Below, piece by piece: positions 9,216-17,271 of a stretch of 48,792 nucleotides of DNA. The translations under genes and the position numbers were made by a program. This DNA is from Candidatus Nomurabacteria bacterium (GTDB taxonomy: Bacteria; Patescibacteriota; Minisyncoccia; Phycocordibacterales; UBA9973), in contig JACQGC010000005.1 of NCBI GenBank assembly GCA_016199805.1, positions 70,019-118,810 on the forward strand. The letters run 5' to 3'. Position 1 is the first letter of the stretch; every line of letters starts with the position of its first letter. The notes under the pieces were generated by a model. That model did not search any database and was not told the origin of the DNA. It worked only from the letters and a program-made list of their open reading frames with translations.

Positions 9216-9908
9216 ATGTTTTTAAACACTATATTAAATCGGGCTTTAAATATTGTTTTCCCCGTAAAATGCGTCTCTTGCGGAAAAAGCGGCACGGATT
9301 TGTGTTTGGACTGCCTATCACGCACTCCACCCGCCGAACGTGAAAATGCGAATTGGATTTTTTCTTTATATGACTACCGACACCCGCCCACCAAAAAGGC
9401 GCTGTGGTTGCTAAAGTATAAAGGTAAAAAAAGATTGGCTAAGATTTTTGCCGAAATTGTTCACGGCAGAATTCTGGAAGAACTTTCCGACCTGTCCGTA
9501 CTCCAAAATTTTAACAACGTTATTTTGATTCCGGTTCCCCTCTCCTCCAAAAGATATCGCGAGCGCGGATACAACCAGGCGCAACTTATTTGTGAAGAAA
9601 TAATTCACCTCACCCCTGGCCCCTCTCCTTATAAAGGAGAGGGGTGCCCAATACTTACCCTAGCAACTAATATTTTAATCAAACCAAAAGAAACAGAACA
9701 CCAGGCACGCATCAAAGACCGACGCACCAGGTTAAAAAATATAATCGGTTCGTTTGCTGTAAAAGATTCAGAGAAAAATAAAATAAAAAACAGAAATATA
9801 ATTCTGATAGACGACATCACCACCACCGGGGCTACATTGACGGAAGCCAGAAAAGTTTTGAAACAAGCCGGGGCGCGAAAAGTAATTGCTTTCACGATAG
9901 CACACTAA
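9216..9908 (+). CDS. comF: ComF family phosphoribosyltransferase
   Basis: CVSCGKSGTDLCLDCLS zinc motif, KKALWLLKYKGKKRLA, RGYNQAQLI, IILIDDITTTGATLTEA PRPP motif; carries in-frame palindrome near 9606-9648. Confidence 0.85.
   Translation: MFLNTILNRALNIVFPVKCVSCGKSGTDLCLDCLSRTPPAERENANWIFSLYDYRHPPTKKALWLLKYKGKKRLAKIFAEIVHGRILEELSDLSVLQNFNNVILIPVPLSSKRYRERGYNQAQLICEEIIHLTPGPSPYKGEGCPILTLATNILIKPKETEHQARIKDRRTRLKNIIGSFAVKDSEKNKIKNRNIILIDDITTTGATLTEARKVLKQAGARKVIAFTIAH
9606..9648. repeat. In-frame palindromic repeat inside comF
   Basis: CCCCTCTCCTT-ATAAAGGAGAGGGG, encodes HLTPGPSPYKGEGC. Confidence 0.75.
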
Positions 9909-9944
9909 GACGCATTAGAATTTATTTTTTGTTATAATAAAATT

Positions 9945-10505
9945 ATGGTTCAGTTGCTGCTCACATATAGATATATCATTCTTATTCCACTGGCTATTAT
10001 TGAAGGGCCCATTACTTCCGTGGTGGCCGGTTTTATGTCTACCAGTGGAATTTTCAATCTGCTGATTGTTTTCCCGATTATGGTTTTGGGAGACATGATT
10101 GGGGACAGTATTTTTTACGGTCTTGGCCGGTTTGGCAGTGGCATATTGCATAGACACGGGCACCGCATCGGAGCCACACCCGAGAGACTGGCTGAAGCAA
10201 AAGTTTATTTTGGTAACAATCATCACAAAGCCTTGATTATGTCGAAACTTATTCACGGCATAGGATTAAGCGGGCTGATAGTCGCCGGTAGTCTGAAAAT
10301 CCCCTACTCTCGCTACATAAAAACCTGCACATTCATAGCCATTGGTCAGTCTGTAATATTTTTGACCTTAGGAGTATTTTTTGGAAGCACTTTTGCAGTC
10401 ATTGGAAAATATTTAGATTATTACGCCGCAGGAGCGAGCGTGCTGGCTTTGTTTGTGATATTACTGATAGTTTTTAACAAATATAAAAATAGAAAAAAAT
10501 TGTAA
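9945..10505 (+). CDS. DedA/SNARE-associated family membrane protein
   Basis: IIEGPITSVVAGFM, MVLGDMIGDSIFYGLGRFG, multiple TMs. Confidence 0.75.
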   Translation: MVQLLLTYRYIILIPLAIIEGPITSVVAGFMSTSGIFNLLIVFPIMVLGDMIGDSIFYGLGRFGSGILHRHGHRIGATPERLAEAKVYFGNNHHKALIMSKLIHGIGLSGLIVAGSLKIPYSRYIKTCTFIAIGQSVIFLTLGVFFGSTFAVIGKYLDYYAAGASVLALFVILLIVFNKYKNRKKL

Positions 10506-10602
10506 CCCTCCCCTCCTTGATTAAGGAGGGGTTAGGGGTGGTAATTCAAAAAATCACCACCTCGCCTCGAAAGGCACTCCTCCTCCGAAAGGAGGAGAGG
10601 GT
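10503..10602. repeat. GC-rich palindromic repeat cluster
   Basis: CCCTCCCCTCCTTGATTAAGGAGGGGTTAGGGG and CTCCTCCTCCGAAAGGAGGAGAGG. Confidence 0.75.
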
Positions 10603-10615
10603 ACAGAAACAAAAA

Positions 10616-10669
10616 CACTCAACGAGTGCATCGTTGAGTGCGAGGACTGATGCGATATTGCACCAGTCC
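10616..10669 (-). terminator. Tandem hairpins at 3' end of cassette A
   Basis: CACTCAACGAgtgcaTCGTTGAGTG (followed by T-rich tract on minus) and GGACTGatgcgatattgcacCAGTCC. Confidence 0.7.
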
Positions 10670-10701
10670 GAGATATTTTACTGAAAGTCCGCAGCCTTCA
10701 G

Positions 10702-11256
10702 CTAGCTGTATTGCTTCTTAGTCTTGATGGCGTTGATGTACGTCCCAAGACTGTGGTAATTACGCTGGTCGAGTCGGTAGGTCGCAGCGTCGTAAATAAC
10801 AAACACGAGCCACACCAGAAACAGGCAACCCGTGGCCGTTATCTCGACCTTCGTGCCCTTCCCCCACACAACAGGCAGAAGAGTTACGAGACAGTAGGCC
10901 AAAAGCGGAGCGATGAATAAGTGGTGATACTTGTCCGCCCATTGCCGAGGGCGATCTTGCCGCCACCATGATACGCCGAAGCAAATACTCAGGGTGGCGA
11001 CAACGAAGTGAAACCTCTCATCCTGAACCCACGCCGGTACAGCATGGACGCGCTGCAATATGCCAGCGGCCATGAGAACAATCACGATGAGAGCACCGTC
11101 GCCTATCACCGCCGAGTACGAGGTGTTGTAATACAACCCTTCACACCGGTCGCGCAGAACGAACAGGACCCCCATCGTCAACACATAAAGAAGGAGCGCC
11201 GTCACCCAAATAGGTAGCGTCGCCAAAACGTAGTAGCTTCCGTATAGTTGTTGCAT
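10702..11256 (-). CDS. Hypothetical multi-TM membrane protein (GC-rich orphan, cassette A)
   Basis: MQQLYGSYYVLATLPIWVTALLLYVLTMG...; SD-like AAAGGAG upstream of 11256; preceded by TTGACA-N16-TATACT. Confidence 0.65.
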   Translation of the reverse strand: MQQLYGSYYVLATLPIWVTALLLYVLTMGVLFVLRDRCEGLYYNTSYSAVIGDGALIVIVLMAAGILQRVHAVPAWVQDERFHFVVATLSICFGVSWWRQDRPRQWADKYHHLFIAPLLAYCLVTLLPVVWGKGTKVEITATGCLFLVWLVFVIYDAATYRLDQRNYHSLGTYINAIKTKKQYS

Positions 11257-11292
11257 AAAACTCCTTTTACAAATAACAACGAGTACCCATTT

Positions 11293-11320
11293 AGTATAGC
11301 ACAAAACAGCATTTTGTCAA
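11293..11320 (-). promoter_or_regulatory. Sigma70-type promoter for cassette A gene
   Basis: Minus strand TTGACA-16 nt-TATACT. Confidence 0.7.
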
Positions 11321-11362
11321 CCCTATTTTAAATATTGTAACGCTGTATAATGCCTTTTATAG

Positions 11363-12541
11363 ATGCCTCCGAAAGAAAAACTCAACATCGCCATGGTTTG
11401 CGACCCTATCGGCTCCAATAAGTCCGGAGTGGTGGTTTCAACCGTGCGTTTTGCGAAACTATTGCGGGCGCGCGGACACCACATTATTTTTATCGGCGCG
11501 AAATTATCGGAACAAGATGACAGCGACCACGACAGTATCAAGGCATACAGATATAGAAGTATTCCCATTCCCAAAGGCGACGGCTGGTGTCTGTCCTTCC
11601 CCACCGTCCGAGAATTGAAAAAAGTTTTTATGGATGAAAAAATAGACGTGGTGCATATTATTCTGCCGATGTCCGGCGCCGTTGTGGCGATCAAAGCAGC
11701 TCAAGCATTAAAAATTCCAATCGTGGCTCACTCTCATTCTCAGCCGGAAAACATATTTTTGGAAGCTCCGAAATGGCTTCAGCCGACACTGGGCAGATTG
11801 TGGAACAGATATTTAGTTTGGGTTTACAGTAAAGCCCAAACTTTGATTTATCCTTCGGAGATGGCCAAGAGCTTGCTTCACAACTTGGGTAAAAAAAACC
11901 AATCCTCTATGGTCATCAGCAACGGCATAAACCTATCCCACTTCGTGACCTTGCCCGTAGGTGATTTTTATAAACGTTTCAATATTCCGGAAAAAGCAAT
12001 CAAGTTATTATTCGTCGGTCGCTTGCACTTGGAAAAGTCTGTCGACACATTAATCAAGGCCATGCCATACATTATCAAAACATCCAAAAACATTCACTTG
12101 ATGATTGTGGGTCCGGGATACTTACGACCAAAACTGGAAAAGCTGACGCAAAGTCTCGGCATGCAACCATATATCACCTTTCTGGGACAAGTCAGCGAAG
12201 AAGATAAAATTATCGCCTACAATGCGAGCGACATATTTGTTTTGCCGTCGATTGCCGAACTGGAAGGCATGGTGGTCTTGGAGGCCATGGCCTGTAGTAA
12301 GCCAATTGTAATCTCGGATGCCAAGATGAGTGCCTCACGGTATTTCGTGGATGGCAACGGGTTTTTATTTAAAACACGCGATCATCAACACTTAGCCGAG
12401 CAGGTATTGAAAATAATTGCCGACCCGGTTTTAAGAAAAAAAATGGGCGAAAAAAGTTTTCAAAACGCCCAAAAATACGACATACACAAAAGTGTGGAAT
12501 TACTGGAAGAGGTTTATTATAAAGCGATCACCACCCCTTAG
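11363..12541 (+). CDS. Glycosyltransferase family 4 (GT-B)
   Basis: LLFVGRLHLEKSVDTLIKAM, MIVGPGYLRPKLEKL, FVLPSIAELEGMVVLEAMACSKPIV. Confidence 0.9.
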   Translation: MPPKEKLNIAMVCDPIGSNKSGVVVSTVRFAKLLRARGHHIIFIGAKLSEQDDSDHDSIKAYRYRSIPIPKGDGWCLSFPTVRELKKVFMDEKIDVVHIILPMSGAVVAIKAAQALKIPIVAHSHSQPENIFLEAPKWLQPTLGRLWNRYLVWVYSKAQTLIYPSEMAKSLLHNLGKKNQSSMVISNGINLSHFVTLPVGDFYKRFNIPEKAIKLLFVGRLHLEKSVDTLIKAMPYIIKTSKNIHLMIVGPGYLRPKLEKLTQSLGMQPYITFLGQVSEEDKIIAYNASDIFVLPSIAELEGMVVLEAMACSKPIVISDAKMSASRYFVDGNGFLFKTRDHQHLAEQVLKIIADPVLRKKMGEKSFQNAQKYDIHKSVELLEEVYYKAITTP

Positions 12542-12575
12542 TCCCCTCCTCCGAAAGGAGGGGAAATATTTATAT

Positions 12576-13394
12576 ATGCAAGAACATATTTTTGAAGACA
12601 GGATATATTACCGGACGAACGAATTTAAACCGGAACGGCTGACTTTGGTTTTCGCGCATGGCGCCGGAGGTTCTTCTTCGGCCTGGCTCCCTTATGAGAA
12701 AATATTTGAGAATAAATACAACATCTTGAGTTATGACATCCGTGGACACGGCAAATCAAAAAAATATCTCAATTACGAGGATTACGAAATTAAAAAATTC
12801 GCTTTTGACCTGCACGACCTGGTGAATTATCTGAAAATCCATAAATTTATTTTAATCAGTAATTCTTTTGCCGGATTGGTGGCTTTTGAATACATAAAAA
12901 TGTGGCGAAGCGATGTCATCGGGAATGTCTTCACTTCCCCCGAGGTATTTCTACACGAGGGACTCTTCGCGAAAATCGTACGCCCCATGGTATCGTTGTT
13001 ATCTAGGCTTTTCACTATTTTGCCGTTTGACCCAAAACCCCGCGGACAAGTGGATTACAGCAAGCACATTGGTTCGAGCGACTGGGACATAAAAAGAAAC
13101 TTGGCCGACATCAGAAACACGACACCCCGCGTGCAATTTTATGCCATACAACAATCGCTCAATCCAAAACAAGAATATTGCTTGGAAAAAATAGACGTGC
13201 CGACTTTGGTCATCCACGGAGAACTCGACTCCATGGTTCCAATGAAAAATTCTATCCGATTGTCCAAGGAAATAAAAAATTCAGAATTTGTATGCGTTAA
13301 AAATGTGGACCACAATACCGTGCATAATGGAGTGAAATTTATGTCCGCGGCCATAGAGTCTTTTATAGAAAAAAATAAAAATGTGCTAAAATAG
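12576..13394 (+). CDS. Alpha/beta hydrolase
   Basis: LVFAHGAGGSSSAW, YDIRGHGKS, ISNSFAGLVAFEY, VIHGELDSMVP; likely start 12576 (upstream ORF part is repeat sequence). Confidence 0.85.
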   Translation: MQEHIFEDRIYYRTNEFKPERLTLVFAHGAGGSSSAWLPYEKIFENKYNILSYDIRGHGKSKKYLNYEDYEIKKFAFDLHDLVNYLKIHKFILISNSFAGLVAFEYIKMWRSDVIGNVFTSPEVFLHEGLFAKIVRPMVSLLSRLFTILPFDPKPRGQVDYSKHIGSSDWDIKRNLADIRNTTPRVQFYAIQQSLNPKQEYCLEKIDVPTLVIHGELDSMVPMKNSIRLSKEIKNSEFVCVKNVDHNTVHNGVKFMSAAIESFIEKNKNVLK

Positions 13395-13399
13395 CATAC

Positions 13400-14059
13400 A
13401 TGCAACAGTATAAAGATTACTTCGCTGACAGGGATTTTCTTATTTCTTTTTTCAGCAGTTTGGTGCTACTTGCGGTGAGTCTAGTAACCCAATTTTTCAT
13501 CAATGGCTACGTCACCCGCGCCACCAGTGGATCCGTTACCGATATTATTTTGTCCAACACCCGGGTCTACGATGTGGGTGGTGTCTTCGTCTGGGGAGCG
13601 GTGATTTTGACTATCATTGGCGTTTTTATTGGTATCAGACATGTTAATTATGTGCCGTTTACTTTCAAGAGTATGGCGGTTTTTATTCTGATACGGTCTG
13701 TTTTTATCAGTCTCACCCATATCGGCCCATTCCCCACCCATGCGGTCATAACTTCGGTGTTTTTCAACAGAGAAGCTTTTAACGGTATTTTTACCGGCAA
13801 TGATTTGTTCTTCTCGGGGCACACCGGTCTGCCGTTTCTCCTCGCTCTCATATTCTGGGAAAACAAAAGTATGAGATATTTTTTCTTGAGCTTCTCCGCC
13901 CTCTTCGCCGTGGTTGTGCTTTTGGGACATTTGCATTATTCTATAGATGTCTTATCCGCGTTTTTCATCACTTACAGCATTTTCAACATTTGCAAATATT
14001 GGTTTAAAAAAGATTGGATATTATTAAGAATTAATTTTGATAAAAATGAAACACTGTAA
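13400..14059 (+). CDS. PAP2_C-like (sphingomyelin-synthase-type) membrane phosphatase/transferase
   Basis: NDLFFSGHTGLPFL and LGHLHYSIDVLSAFF motifs, six TMs. Confidence 0.7.
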   Translation: MQQYKDYFADRDFLISFFSSLVLLAVSLVTQFFINGYVTRATSGSVTDIILSNTRVYDVGGVFVWGAVILTIIGVFIGIRHVNYVPFTFKSMAVFILIRSVFISLTHIGPFPTHAVITSVFFNREAFNGIFTGNDLFFSGHTGLPFLLALIFWENKSMRYFFLSFSALFAVVVLLGHLHYSIDVLSAFFITYSIFNICKYWFKKDWILLRINFDKNETL

Positions 14060-15233
14060 AGATTGCGAGCCGGCGCAAGAAAGTCACCTTGTGGCCTACA
14101 CCTCGGTGGTTTTGGGTTGGATAGATGAGCCGATATTCGACTTCATGGAAAGAATATTCAAAAACACGGCTGAAAATATTTCCGATAAAACCACTCTTCC
14201 ATTTTTCAATCTGATGGTCTCTTTAGGTTTGGGAAAATTTTCTCTGGAACCCGGCGCCAAAGACACTTGGCGCACAAAATGTTTCTGGGACGAAGCGACG
14301 CGACGAAACATAAAAATGAAAGAATTTCACCTGGGTCCGATTCAAGACGGCTTTGTGGCCAAACATCAAAAAGAAACAATAATTTTCGATGGATTGCCTA
14401 GGCCAGATGCCAAAGACTCTCCCGCGCTCAAGTGGATGGACGATAAAGGCATAATGAAAATAAAGTTTTTAAAAGAAGGTTTGCCGGTAGCAGATGGTGG
14501 CGTAGCCTGGACGACAGCTGGCGCGCTCAAGATTTTTAACCGTCTGCAAAAACCGGTAATAACCAAACCAAACCTGGGTTCCCGTAGCCGACATACGACC
14601 ATACATATAAACACCCCGGAGGAGCTGATTGTCGGATTTAAAAAGGCCAGAAAACTTTCTCCGCTGATTGTCATAGAAGAAGAATTGACCGGGGCTCTTT
14701 TCCGGGGAACATTGGTGGGCGAAAAGTTGGTGGGTGTAGTCAGACGAGACCAGCCGGCTGTTGTCGGGGACGGCAAACATACTCTGCAAGAATTACTGGA
14801 TGAGGAAAACAAACGCGCAGAACGAGGTGGACCTATTTTTCATAAAATACTTATAGACAAAGAAGCAAATGCGGAATTGGACAGGCAAAATGTAAAATTG
14901 AGCGATGTTATAGAAAAAGATAAAGTTGTAACTTTCTCTCAAAAAACCAGTCGAGGTTGCGGTGGCACCACTACCGAAGTCACCGATATTACCCACCCAG
15001 AAAATATGGCAATGCTGGAGCATGTGGCCAAGTTTTTAGACGACTCGCTTATAGGCGTGGATTTTATAATGCAGGACATTACTAAATCCTGGAAAGACCA
15101 GCCCCATTCGGGAATAATAGAATGCAACAGCTTGCCGTTTATAGACCTGCACCACTACCCTCTTTTTGGAAAACCAAACAACGTCGCCGGACACTTGTGG
15201 AATCTGGTAATGCCGGAAAGTAAAATAGATTAA
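14046..15233 (+). CDS. ATP-grasp protein (cyanophycin synthetase / RimK-like)
   Basis: VITKPNLGSRSR, IVIEEELTGALFRGTLVGEKLVGVVRRDQPAVVGDGKHTLQELLDEEN, VDFIMQDI, IIECNSLPF. Confidence 0.75.
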   Translation: MKHCKDCEPAQESHLVAYTSVVLGWIDEPIFDFMERIFKNTAENISDKTTLPFFNLMVSLGLGKFSLEPGAKDTWRTKCFWDEATRRNIKMKEFHLGPIQDGFVAKHQKETIIFDGLPRPDAKDSPALKWMDDKGIMKIKFLKEGLPVADGGVAWTTAGALKIFNRLQKPVITKPNLGSRSRHTTIHINTPEELIVGFKKARKLSPLIVIEEELTGALFRGTLVGEKLVGVVRRDQPAVVGDGKHTLQELLDEENKRAERGGPIFHKILIDKEANAELDRQNVKLSDVIEKDKVVTFSQKTSRGCGGTTTEVTDITHPENMAMLEHVAKFLDDSLIGVDFIMQDITKSWKDQPHSGIIECNSLPFIDLHHYPLFGKPNNVAGHLWNLVMPESKID

Positions 15234-15234
15234 A

Positions 15235-15741
15235 TTATTTTTCACTCAAAACAGTTTCAATGGAAACTTCCGATTTCGGGTCGAAAGAATTCGGGTCCAT
15301 TTTTAGATTAGAAATATATTTTTCTTGGCTGACAAATTCTCCCAGAAATTTCAGGAAATCTTCTTTGGCTTCCCTCTCTCCTTTTTCTTCCATGTGTTCT
15401 AGTGGGTGCGCCTCGGGAGTAAATTCAAAATGTCCGCAGATTTCTCCGTCTTTATATACGCGCAAGTGGTATTGGTCTTGAAAATCTGTAAGCTTCCTCC
15501 AGGAGAGAACCTGGTCTTCATCCACCCAAGCTATAAAATGGTTACCAAAACCCCAATTGGTGTGCAGATGGTCTTTCAATTCTTCCAAGGTGCGCCCCGC
15601 CGACAGCCATCCGACGTGATATTTCTGCCTGCCTTTTTTGTGCCAGATAAGGTGGTGTTTCAAAAGGAACTGCCTGGCCGGCAGAAAAAAACCGTAAACA
15701 AAATCCCACATTTTTTGCTTGGCTTTGTCTTCGGGGGTCAT
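15235..15741 (-). CDS. Conserved-looking hypothetical protein
   Basis: 168 aa ORF, promoter TATATT six nt before ATG. Confidence 0.6.
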   Translation of the reverse strand: MTPEDKAKQKMWDFVYGFFLPARQFLLKHHLIWHKKGRQKYHVGWLSAGRTLEELKDHLHTNWGFGNHFIAWVDEDQVLSWRKLTDFQDQYHLRVYKDGEICGHFEFTPEAHPLEHMEEKGEREAKEDFLKFLGEFVSQEKYISNLKMDPNSFDPKSEVSIETVLSEK

Positions 15742-15777
15742 GTGTTTAATATAGCATAAATATTTAAATTAATAAGG

Positions 15778-15865
15778 CGGAAGGTATGGGAGTCGAACCC
15801 ATAGAGGAGTTTTAAAGTCCTCACGGTTTAGCAAACCGCTGCCTTACCATTCAGCGCAACCTTCC
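15778..15865 (-). tRNA. tRNA-Ser(GCU)
   Basis: Acceptor GGAAGGT/ACCTTCC, anticodon loop TTGCTAA in GGTTTGCTAAACC, long variable arm GAGGA..TCCTC, T-arm ATGGGTTCGACTCCCAT. Confidence 0.9.
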
Positions 15866-16874
15866 ATTTTCGTATCTTTTGCAGATGTTTCTCATTGTGA
15901 CTTCCTATCTCCTTTATATACTTATTCACAAAACGTGTATCATCTATCCGCACATCTTTTTGATTCTTGCTTATTCTTACATTAAATCCGGAATTTATCA
16001 AAGTTTTTGCAAATGACGACAAAAGAGGTCTTGAGGCGCTCGTAAAAGCTATTTTTAGATACGAATACTTTTTTCCTCTTACAATATATGAATGAGTGAA
16101 AAAACATCCATTTGTATCTATTAATCCCCTTATGCATTCGCGACTAAATACTTTATTTGTCTTAATCCATTCTGGCATATCAACTTGATGCATAACCTTA
16201 TTACCCATTTCAAAACCAAATTTTTGACAAAAATCAACAAGTAATTTTCTGTTAACAATAATACTTACGGCATTAGCTGATTTATGTTTAAAAATTTTTG
16301 GAGAAACTCCAAATAACTTTTGGATAACACTACTCACATATTTGATATAATTTTTTTCTTCTGAAGAAAGAGCGATACCAACATGGTAGGCAGAGATATT
16401 TCCATCACCAAGCAAAATACCAATAAATTCAGCGAGCAATTTACTTTTTCTTGGAATTTTTATTTTTGCCAAAGTCAGAAAACCCTTGGCCGGTTTTTTA
16501 TATTGCCCTATTTCCTCCCACCATTCTTCCCATTTTTCTTTCCTATATTTTTCATTTCCACCCACACTTCCATATTTAAGAAATTTGTTTTTCCCGCCTA
16601 TTTTTCCGGCTTTTTGAAAATGCGTTCTCCAATCAATGACAGTGTGATTTTTAGGAATTGGTACATTTATCAATTTTGAAATTGTTTGCGCCGAAACTTG
16701 AGAAATTGTAATTTTCTCCCGAGTCCAATCAGTTAGGGTTCTTTGGCTAATATTCAACTTTTTTGCCAATTTAACCCCAGTTAATCCCAATATCTTTTGG
16801 GCTTTTAAAATAAAAGCTCTCTGCGTTCCCTTATTGCGAAATTTTATTCTATATTTTACATACGACTCTGACAT
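15828..16874 (-). CDS. LAGLIDADG-type homing endonuclease-like protein with N-terminal HTH
   Basis: LLAEFIGILLGDGNIS and CIRGLIDTNGCFF motifs; HTH-like KILGLTGVKLAKKLNISQRTLTDW; 3' end overlaps tRNA-Ser. Confidence 0.8.
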   Translation of the reverse strand: MSESYVKYRIKFRNKGTQRAFILKAQKILGLTGVKLAKKLNISQRTLTDWTREKITISQVSAQTISKLINVPIPKNHTVIDWRTHFQKAGKIGGKNKFLKYGSVGGNEKYRKEKWEEWWEEIGQYKKPAKGFLTLAKIKIPRKSKLLAEFIGILLGDGNISAYHVGIALSSEEKNYIKYVSSVIQKLFGVSPKIFKHKSANAVSIIVNRKLLVDFCQKFGFEMGNKVMHQVDMPEWIKTNKVFSRECIRGLIDTNGCFFTHSYIVRGKKYSYLKIAFTSASRPLLSSFAKTLINSGFNVRISKNQKDVRIDDTRFVNKYIKEIGSHNEKHLQKIRKWKVALNGKAAVC

Positions 16875-16922
16875 ACTTCTATCATACCATAAATTAAAAA
16901 AATATTGTATAGTGGTTACGTT

Positions 16923-17009
16923 GGACAGATGACCGAGTGGCTTAAGGTAGCGGTTTACTACACCGCCGTCCCCTTAAAAGGACCGTGGGTTCGAATCCCA
17001 CTCTGTCCG
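16923..17009 (+). tRNA. Class II tRNA, Ser-like, apparent anticodon ACU
   Basis: GGACAGA/TCTGTCC acceptor, D-arm ACCGAGTGGCTTAAGGT, anticodon arm GCGGT-TTACTAC-ACCGC, variable arm GTCC..GGAC, T-arm GTGGGTTCGAATCCCAC. Confidence 0.85.
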
Positions 17010-17010
17010 C
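16992..17010 (+). repeat. tRNA 3'-end direct repeat, copy 1
   Basis: CGAATCCCACTCTGTCCGC. Confidence 0.9.
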
Positions 17011-17015
17011 TAGTA

Positions 17016-17051
17016 TAAAAATGAGTCCAACTTTTGTTGGACCATTTTTAT
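17016..17051 (+). terminator. Terminator-like hairpin after tRNA
   Basis: AAAATGAGTCCAAC-TTTT-GTTGGACCATTTTT. Confidence 0.7.
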
Positions 17052-17155
17052 TTAGAGGAAAGAAAAAAGAGAACTGCTTCTCTTTTGTGAGGGATGAGAA
17101 AGATTTTTCGTTGTTTGATTTTAATCAAATCGAAAAATACCCGCCGCAGTATCGG

Positions 17156-17174
17156 CGAATCCCACTCTGTCCGC
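17156..17174 (+). repeat. tRNA 3'-end direct repeat, copy 2 (att-like)
   Basis: Exact 19-nt repeat of 16992-17010. Confidence 0.9.
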
Positions 17175-17202
17175 AAAAAAAATTTATCTCCATAAACGAA
17201 TT

Positions 17203-17267
17203 CAGGCCACGGGCGTCTTTTGGACGGCCGTGGCCTGTTTGATGCTCGCGCTGCCAACAGCGCGAGC
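17203..17267 (-). terminator. Tandem GC-rich hairpins at 3' end of cassette B
   Basis: CAGGCCACGG..CCGTGGCCTG and GCTCGCGCTGccaaCAGCGCGAGC. Confidence 0.65.
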
Positions 17268-17271
17268 GATA

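Noticed and set aside
9915-10256. 113-aa minus ORF antisense to dedA
   Set aside because: Antisense shadow of a supported CDS.
12492-12575. N-terminal extension of the alpha/beta hydrolase ORF
   Set aside because: Covers the end of GT4 and a GC-rich palindrome; domain begins at MQEHIF (12576).
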